This document shows positions 57,443 through 64,000 of a stretch of DNA of 64,000 nt, piece after piece (the first letter of the stretch is position 1; every line of letters begins with the position of its first letter). Both the position numbers and the translations under genes were made by a program. Source of the stretch: Camillea tinctor. Lineage: Eukaryota > Ascomycota > Sordariomycetes > Xylariales > Xylariaceae. The DNA lies in NCBI GenBank assembly GCA_022578605.1, contig MU394053.1, positions 186,001-250,000 of the forward strand. The letters are read 5' to 3'. Under the pieces are notes generated by a model, which ran no database searches, was not told the origin of the DNA, and saw nothing but the letters and a program-made list of their open reading frames with translations.

Positions 57443-58839
57443 CTACCCCTCCCACAAAAACCCCTGCTCCACCTCGCCCCCCCTCAGGCCCCCCTTCAGC
57501 GCCACCCCGTAATCGCCCGCATTCGGCGTGCGCAGGAGGGTGTGTATGTGGAACTTGGCGGGCTGCTCGTTGGTCAGGAACACGCCCGAGTGGTGATCGA
57601 ACTCGACGAGCACGACGGGGCTCTGCAGGCGGAAGTAGAACGCGTCGGCGTCCCCGAAGCCGCCGATCCAGCTGAAGTACGTCTCGGCGAACCAGGCCTG
57701 GGCGTCGTCGAGGTGCAGCTCGCGCGCGCGCTGCGGCAGGTACAGGTAGTACTGCTCGAGGATGGCGCGCACGAGGGCCTGCGCCGCGGGCGGCAGCGCA
57801 GACACCGGCACGCCCTCGTACGGCACGACGCGGTTGTCCCGGTACGCGCCGCACAGGTGCCGCTGGTCGTCGTGGTTCCAGCGGCCCTTGGGCATGGCGG
57901 GGTCGCGGAGGAGCTTGTACGTCTGGGCCTGCTGTTGGATCTCGGGGGGCAGGCTCTGCATGAGCTTCAGGCCGAGCCTCTCCTCCTCGTGCAGGATGCG
58001 GGTGCCCTTGTAGGGGCCCTCGTCGATGAAATTGGGCTCCGCGCCCGTGAACCAGGGCGAGACCACGATCTGGGTGCGGAGCAGCAGCACGTTGAGGCAC
58101 AGGTGGTGCCCGTAGAAGGAGAACCCCCACGGCGTCTCGGACGACGGGGTCCCGAAGAGCACGAGGTTGTAGCTGTGCTCGTTCATGACGCGCGGGCCAC
58201 CGACGAGCTCGCCCAGGAAGTGGTTGATGCGCATGGCGCCGAGGGCCTTCTGGTAGCCCTCGGGGGACAGGGTAGCGGCCAGCAGGCGCAGGGCGGCGTC
58301 GCGCAGGGCCGGGGTGATTTCCTCGAGCCGGATGCCCTTGTCGCTGAGGAGGAACTCGGGGTTCGACCAGGTGCGCCACTCGGGCGAGTCGATGTGCAAG
58401 AGCGTCTTGGCGGACTGCTCGGGCGTGAGCTGCGCGATGACGTCCTGGGCTGCCGCGACGATAGTGTCAATGGGGATGCCCTCGTCGCGGATTTTGAAGA
58501 GGTTCGGGCGGACGGTTCCTGTTGTCATATGTTAGCCCGCATCTCTCTTTTTCCTCTTCTTTTCATTCTATAGCTTGAGCCATATGGTAACATAGCAGAG
58601 AAGTAAGAGAGGAAAAAAAATGTACCATCAGTGGTGATCCCTTTATACGGCTCCTGGAACAATTTGCGCCAGTGCATGTAAAGCCCGTACAGCCACGGCG
58701 GCGCTTGCTTCTCTTTTAGTTCACGCGCGTGACCGTATGCATCATTCTGCGCCAGCGTTGTGAACCTTGGGGTGCTGAGGTCGGGCAGGTATTTCCGAAA
58801 CTCGCCATGCTGCGATTCTTGGTCCGCCGGGGGCGCCAT
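57443..58839 (-). CDS. DUF3500 family protein
   Basis: Exons (minus strand) 58839-58626 and 58518-57443, sum 1290 nt, 429 aa; the intron starts GTACATTT and ends GACAACAG. Recognised from family features: KGITTDGTVRPNLF after splicing, WRTWSNPEFLLSDKGIRLEE, GPRVMNEHSYNLVLFGTPS, PWGFSFYGHHLCLNVLL, WFTGAEPNFIDEGPYKGTRI and FDHHSGVFLTNEQPAKFHIH. The conserved His pairs (GHHLC, DHHSG, HIH) could bind a metal, but no reaction is established for the family that I can name. No signal peptide; coding GC is high. Such genes often neighbour metabolic genes in ascomycetes. Confidence 0.85.
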
Positions 58840-60041
58840 AATGTTGCTCTGATTCCCCTGATGAGGGAGGGGTTGCTAGATAGTATTTAGGCACCTAATT
58901 GTACGTAGAATGAGTGTGGTATCAATCCAATTGCTAATATCTCCTCTCTCCTGTACAAATATAAACCCCTAGTAAGATATTTGCGATGGTTATATCGCTT
59001 GCTTTACTGCTTCTGAGCTGAGACACTTATGAGTTGAGACAAAAGATTCGTATGCTGAGCTAGGAGCTTATAGATAAAAAAAAAGATAAAAAAAAGCAAT
59101 GACTCGGTGATATAAAAAGTTCCGCAGCAGCTCGGTGCGATCTTTCATACGATTTTGCTCGGAGTTAATCAACCCAGCTCGCTGCTATCGATCGTGTATC
59201 ATGTCATGTCTAAGCGTGTGGAGGAAGATCCTAGACAGTCTGGAGTAGTAAATATGAGTTGTAACACGCACATCGTGATAGGAGTACGTGTACGTTAGTT
59301 CGACAGGGGGTCAAGGCCGGTCTTCTATCGGTGGATCCAACGCGGGGGTGACGGTTGATCTGGAGTGGGTTGGTGGTGCTAGGTCGGCTTTTCTGCCGGC
59401 ATAATGCGGCTGGGAATTCCCCCTTTCTATATGTGTATCGTGATATAGTGACTTATACTATCATACATAAGTTTATGTTTTCTTACCCGGGCTTCTAAGC
59501 CTTACCTGACTCCGCCTCACGATTTCCTAGGTGAAAAAAAAAAAAAAAAAATTTAGGAAGAGTATAAATAATGGTTGAAGTGGCGAAGACACTGCCAAAT
59601 AAGCAGCTTTTCTCATTTGTCATTTCTTTTTCACACCTTGGTATGTATGTACCTATCGGTGGGATCTAGCTTCTCCCTCCACCTTTTTAGCATATACCTA
59701 ATGCAAACCCCCTTTCCCACCTAGTCCGGCCATTCCTTGCCTAATGCTCATGAACCCCTATCTTCCATGGCTAATGCAAAACCGCCCATAAATCAAGACG
59801 CCTATTTTTCTCCTTGTCCCAAAATTCGCAATGTGCTGGTCTGAATACAGTGTTCGCATGGTCTTCCTGCTTGACCATTGATCGCGTTGTTTTTTTCTAT
59901 AATACGCGCGCATGGGGCAAGGCTCCAACTAAGGTATAAAAATCGAATGTTGTACAGTTGAAAGTATTTGCTCCTCCCCGACTCTATAATCGATCGCTCT
60001 AGCTGTGGAATTCACCCTCAAGCAAGTCAAAACCAGCGTCC
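58840..60041. other. 1.2 kb intergenic region, no gene seen
   Basis: Promoter of the DUF3500 gene and 3' flank of SWR1. Two A-runs (59076-59096 and 59534-59549) but no supported gene. Confidence 0.5.
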
Positions 60042-63000
60042 CTAACGCTTCCTTGTGTCTTTACCCTTTTTGCTCTTGCTCTTCTTCTTATCCTTGGGGA
60101 GCTCAAGCGGCGTTCCTTCCAGCTCTTTGCCCACAGTAGTAAGCATATACTCGTCAATATCATGCATACTCTCACCCCAGGCGTTGTTTTCAACCACCTC
60201 GATAGCGCCATTTTCACCGGCAGTTTCTGAATACAACCCAAGGTTTGACCTCCCGATGCCAGGAGCAATGGAGCCATCTCGCGTTGTAGGCGTCCCCGGT
60301 CGAGCACTAGACGTTCCAGAAGCGCTAGCAGTTGTTGGCTTTTCCGCAAAGTCGGCTTCGTCTTCCTGAATCTCTTTCTCTGCAATGTGAGCGGCGTCTA
60401 CATCTTCACGGTCTTCGGCTTGTTCTAGCACGCGTCCAACAGTCCGTTGATCACTACTTTCGACGCCACCGAGAACACGATCCATGGCATTCCCTACTAC
60501 GTCGGCTTCATCTGATGGGCCGCCAATAACGTCCCTCACAGAGAGCTTGTTGAAGTAGTCGGTCGTGAATCCGCCTTCTTGAATGACAACATCATCCAGC
60601 ATCTGCTTCTGGCTCGCCTTCCTCAAAATATTCGCTTCAATCGTATGTTCGCTTACGAGCCGGTAAATATGAACATCTCGAGTCTGACCAATACGATGAC
60701 ATCGATCCTGACATTGCTTGTCCATTGCGGGGTTCCAATCCTGGTCATAGAATATTACGGTGTCGGCTCCTGTCAAATTGATGCCAAGACCGCCAGAGCG
60801 GGTGGAAAGAATAAAGCATAGGATTCGCGTGTCATGGTTGAAACGGTCAGTGAGGATCTGCCGTTGCTCTACCTTTGTAGCACCATCGAGTCGGAGGTAT
60901 TTGTGGCCGTGAATATTTAGGAACTGCTCTAGAATATCTAAAACCTTCGTCATCTGGGTGAAGATCAGAGCACGATGACCCCCCGACTGAAGCTTACGCA
61001 GGAGCCGATCAAGGGCTTGGAGTTTGCCGCAGTCATACTGTAGGAGTCGTTTGTCGGGAAATTGTATGCTCAACTTCATCCTAGGTTCGTGCCAAGGGTC
61101 GAGAGGGGGTTCTTTCGGCATGAATGGCGCATATCGTACTGGGGCGGAAAGCTTAAAATTCATCTCGTTGAACGCACAAACGCCTTTAGAACCGAGAACA
61201 AACTGATCCATGTCTCGTGTTACCACCGCAGGCGTGATGCAAGCGAATTTCGAGATGACCCCTTTCAATGCGGTGGCCCGTTCATCAAGTGTAGGAACCA
61301 TTGCTCTTAAAACAGGGGAATCCTCTTCAAACCAGCTCATGATTTTTTGCGGGACCTTGGGTCGGGCCTTGAAGGGCCGTTTATCAAAGCCCAAAGTCAA
61401 TAAATCAGTCAACCGCTTGCCGTAGATGGGACGCTGCTGGCGTCTCAGCGCGTTGAGATAGACGCAATGCTGTAGTTCCTCGAACCGGCCCCACCGTGCT
61501 GCACTCTCCAAATACACAAGGTTCGACTCAACAGTCGAGGGATCCAAGTTTGTATAGCCAGCCTGCGCTCGTGCCTTTTGAGTCTCTCGCAACTCCAGGA
61601 GTGGCTTGTGTGCGTTGAGCTGGGAGATACGTTCGCAGACGGTGTTGGACATTCCTTCGTAATGTGTTGGGATCAGATTAAGGAAGTTTTTGCTGACAAT
61701 GCTCATGGGTGGCTCGACGAATTTGGTGCGAACAAGTGCTTCCGTGGCCTCATACGTGGCAGCGATAGACCTCGGTTGGCGGAACGATGTCATGATGGGA
61801 CGTTCAACAAAAAGGTCAGGGTGATTACAAACCTTCCGGAGTTGCATCAGGCAGTTGATGACGGATATATAATTACCTGAGGACAAGGCCTCCCTCGTAT
61901 CAGCGCGCGCTAAGAAACCATCATATAACTCCCGTTGTCGTCTCGATAACCGGCAGAATTCGACATGCTCATATTTGGCAGGCATCTGCTTTTCAACATC
62001 TGCCTTGAGACGTCGCAGTAGATAAGGCCTCAGAACCTTGTGGAGCTTGGCGATAATGGCGCGGGCCTCGTCGTCCATCTGCTCCCTGCCGCTTTCAAGA
62101 ATCTGAGATTCAGGTTTGTGAAACCAGTCTTGAAATTCTGCCAAGTCTGCAAATCCACCAACACCATTTTCAGATGGCATCAGGAAGAATAGTAGGGACC
62201 AGAGCTCGGTAAGATTATTTTGCAAGGGTGTTCCAGTAAGCAAGAGTCGTGCTTGAGTATTAAACCCCAGTAACGTTTGCCAACGCTTCGACTTGAAGTT
62301 TTTGATGTTGTGCGCCTCATCTAAGATCATGTAATGCCACTGTCGTCGCTTGAAGACCTGCTGGTCTTGTAGGACTATTTGATAAGATGTAATGCAAACG
62401 TTCCACATATCGTCGGTCTTCCAACCCTGCCTTTTCCGTCTTCGCTCGTCAATGCTGCCATAGTATGAGAGTACCTTGAATCCAGGACACCATTTCTTGA
62501 ATTCCATTTCCCAATTGAGCATCACGCTCGTCGGTACAATCACAAGATGAGGGCCCCAGACTTCGTGGTGACAAGCTAAGTGAGCTAGTAAAGCAATAGT
62601 TTGGATCGTTTTGCCGAGACCCATTTCGTCAGCGAGAATACCGTTTGTCTGGTTCCTATATAAGCCAGCAAGCCAATCCAACCCGTAGTGCTGATATTCG
62701 CGTAAGTTTCCCCGAAGCAGGAAAGGAACCTCGGTCTTGGGCACATGAGACTGGGGAGATGTCGATCTACTAACTGCTGATTTCATGACAGAAGACGCAG
62801 TATCTACTTCAGAAGGTTTGGTGTCCGACGATGGATGCGACTGGCTCCGGTCGCGACTAGGCCCATTGGTGAGCATATCGGTATCGGGCGAAACTTGCTG
62901 ATCTTCTGGATTAACCGCCACGATCTCCACGCTTGGGATGAGCGGCTTCCTCTCTGTAGACGCCACGGCTGAGGCATTAGCTTCACCAGTCACTTCTTTC

Positions 63001-64000
63001 ACATCCTCTGTAGCATCAACAACCTTCATCTCAATATCGTGTGAGTGGGGAGATTCAGGAACCTTGACTGGAGCACTTGACTGGTTAGCTATCTGTGAAC
63101 TTAGTAGCAGTTTAGCCTCAGCCGATGAAGACTTCAGTGAGGTTAGAGAAGATCCGTTTAGCAGGTGCTCATGGCTTTCGGTTTCTACATGTTTCTCGGC
63201 CGCGGCAATGGCGTCTCTCCCATCTGAAGGATTGGGGGCCAACGGTCCATCCGTTGGCGATACTTCATGGCTGCCTTCTTGGTGGGTAGGTGGTTCGGGT
63301 TCCACCTTTGACGGGCTTACTGGTGAATCTGGGATATCCACCATTTCAACGTCGCCTTCCGATGACGGCGATTTGTCGACTGCTGCATCCTGGTTGAGTT
63401 TTTTGAGCTCGTTTTTCCCGAAAAATAATCCAAGCAAACCAGATGGTTCGTCTTCCTCAGAATCTTCCTCTTCGGCATCGGATCCAGCATCATCTTCGCC
63501 ACTATCCATATTCTCGTCACTCGAGCCCAAGTCATCATCCATATCCACCGACTCGTCGGTTGTCTCGCCCTGGTCTTCATCTTGTACTTTGGGCGTTTCG
63601 TTATCGCCAGCCACCCCGTTTGGTGTATCCCCCGGTGGAAGATCTGGGATGTTGGCGTACTTTTCTCGTAGCTGATCTTGCGTGAGCCCCTCATCCGAAG
63701 CATTTGACTTTATGTCGTCTTCATCGTCTGACGAGGACATGTTGTCTTCATCTTGGTCAGATGCATTGTCCGAGTCTGACTCCTCATCTAATTCGTTGTC
63801 TTCATGTTCATCATCACCGGTCTCTTCATCCGAGTCGGCCAGGTCTTCGTCTTCCTCGCGGTCCTCCTCATCAGAGAGCATTTCAGAATCAACACGAGCC
63901 CGGCGAGCTTGAAGCTTGAGTTCGGACATGCTCACAGCCTCGTTGAGAGCGGCCTTGACCCGCCTTTGCTCGGCAGCCTCCCATTCCTCTAGACGACGGC
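60042..64000 (-). CDS. swr1: SWR1 chromatin-remodelling ATPase (partial, N-terminus beyond window)
   Basis: Open from the stop at 60042 to the window edge, about 1319 codons with no intron; the frame continues past 64000 (RRLEEWEAAEQRRVKAA at the edge), so the N-terminal part with the HSA region is missing. Role: catalytic subunit of the SWR1 complex, which exchanges H2A for H2A.Z in nucleosomes. Visible: a long acidic Asp/Glu/Ser-rich stretch (63850-63430), then the first ATPase lobe with LRGNLREYQHYGLDWLAGLY, Walker A DEMGLGKT (about 62606-62630) and DEAH box LDEAHNIKNF (about 62310-62331). After a large family-typical insert comes the second lobe with TRSGGLGINL, DQDWNPAMDKQCQDRCHRIG and QTRDVHIYRL. 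The C-terminus is Lys-rich. INO80 is less likely because of the acidic N-terminus and the motif spacing. Confidence 0.95.
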   Translation of the reverse strand, partial: RRLEEWEAAEQRRVKAALNEAVSMSELKLQARRARVDSEMLSDEEDREEDEDLADSDEETGDDEHEDNELDEESDSDNASDQDEDNMSSSDDEDDIKSNASDEGLTQDQLREKYANIPDLPPGDTPNGVAGDNETPKVQDEDQGETTDESVDMDDDLGSSDENMDSGEDDAGSDAEEEDSEEDEPSGLLGLFFGKNELKKLNQDAAVDKSPSSEGDVEMVDIPDSPVSPSKVEPEPPTHQEGSHEVSPTDGPLAPNPSDGRDAIAAAEKHVETESHEHLLNGSSLTSLKSSSAEAKLLLSSQIANQSSAPVKVPESPHSHDIEMKVVDATEDVKEVTGEANASAVASTERKPLIPSVEIVAVNPEDQQVSPDTDMLTNGPSRDRSQSHPSSDTKPSEVDTASSVMKSAVSRSTSPQSHVPKTEVPFLLRGNLREYQHYGLDWLAGLYRNQTNGILADEMGLGKTIQTIALLAHLACHHEVWGPHLVIVPTSVMLNWEMEFKKWCPGFKVLSYYGSIDERRRKRQGWKTDDMWNVCITSYQIVLQDQQVFKRRQWHYMILDEAHNIKNFKSKRWQTLLGFNTQARLLLTGTPLQNNLTELWSLLFFLMPSENGVGGFADLAEFQDWFHKPESQILESGREQMDDEARAIIAKLHKVLRPYLLRRLKADVEKQMPAKYEHVEFCRLSRRQRELYDGFLARADTREALSSGNYISVINCLMQLRKVCNHPDLFVERPIMTSFRQPRSIAATYEATEALVRTKFVEPPMSIVSKNFLNLIPTHYEGMSNTVCERISQLNAHKPLLELRETQKARAQAGYTNLDPSTVESNLVYLESAARWGRFEELQHCVYLNALRRQQRPIYGKRLTDLLTLGFDKRPFKARPKVPQKIMSWFEEDSPVLRAMVPTLDERATALKGVISKFACITPAVVTRDMDQFVLGSKGVCAFNEMNFKLSAPVRYAPFMPKEPPLDPWHEPRMKLSIQFPDKRLLQYDCGKLQALDRLLRKLQSGGHRALIFTQMTKVLDILEQFLNIHGHKYLRLDGATKVEQRQILTDRFNHDTRILCFILSTRSGGLGINLTGADTVIFYDQDWNPAMDKQCQDRCHRIGQTRDVHIYRLVSEHTIEANILRKASQKQMLDDVVIQEGGFTTDYFNKLSVRDVIGGPSDEADVVGNAMDRVLGGVESSDQRTVGRVLEQAEDREDVDAAHIAEKEIQEDEADFAEKPTTASASGTSSARPGTPTTRDGSIAPGIGRSNLGLYSETAGENGAIEVVENNAWGESMHDIDEYMLTTVGKELEGTPLELPKDKKKSKSKKGKDTRKR

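Noticed and set aside
57384..58573. Arg/Pro-rich frame of about 330 codons and a plus-strand frame of 343 codons over the DUF3500 gene
   Set aside because: Overlapping frames caused by high GC; the DUF3500 frame has clear conserved motifs.

Overview
The window looks like nuclear DNA of a filamentous ascomycete (Pezizomycotina, probably Sordariomycetes). The genes are split by short introns of about 50-110 nt with GTRNGT donors, CTAAC-type branch sites and YAG acceptors. GC-rich coding blocks alternate with AT-rich gene-free tracts. Families typical of filamentous fungi are present: a C2HC plus Zn2Cys6 transcription factor, an HMT1-type ABC half-transporter, SulP permease, DUF3500 and SWR1. 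All introns were placed by hand so that exon lengths sum to whole codons and family motifs join correctly; no transcript data were used.

Layout. 0-6 kb: a PHO80-like cyclin (+), a 3.3 kb gene-free tract and a type II membrane glycosyltransferase-like protein (-). 7-12 kb: a tiny Cys-rich protein (-), then a short-chain dehydrogenase (-) divergent from a zinc-finger regulator (+). 12-18 kb: a 10-exon HMT1-like transporter (+) and a protein built from codon-phased tandem repeats (-). 18-28 kb: catalase (-) divergent from a sulfate permease (+), a small Asn-rich secreted protein (+) and an RRM protein (-). 29-40 kb: gene-poor DNA around NAD(P)HX dehydratase (-), mitochondrial ATP synthase alpha (-) and a GNAT acetyltransferase (+). 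42-52 kb: an aldo-keto reductase (-), a wrecked NmrA-like gene, a reductase-like fragment, a cytochrome P450 (-), an MFS exporter (-) and a second aldo-keto reductase (+), arranged like a decayed secondary-metabolism or detoxification cluster. 52-54 kb: retroelement debris including a clean solo LTR with a target duplication. 54-64 kb: an unknown conserved-looking protein (-), a DUF3500 protein (-) and most of SWR1 (-), whose N-terminus lies beyond the right edge.

The most interesting points are these. (1) A 155-160 bp TATA-bearing repeat, in two inverted copies, sits just upstream of one aldo-keto reductase and inside the NmrA pseudogene. (2) A nearly perfect 35-bp direct repeat lies in the divergent MFS/aldo-keto reductase promoter. 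(3) The promoter and start codon of the tiny Cys-rich gene are duplicated 8.4 kb away without the rest of the gene. (4) That gene has a 51-nt in-frame intron whose retention would insert a hydrophobic segment. (5) One protein is made of tandem repeats at three different codon-phased periods. None of these proves a new system; the cluster and the promoter-carrying repeat are the best leads.
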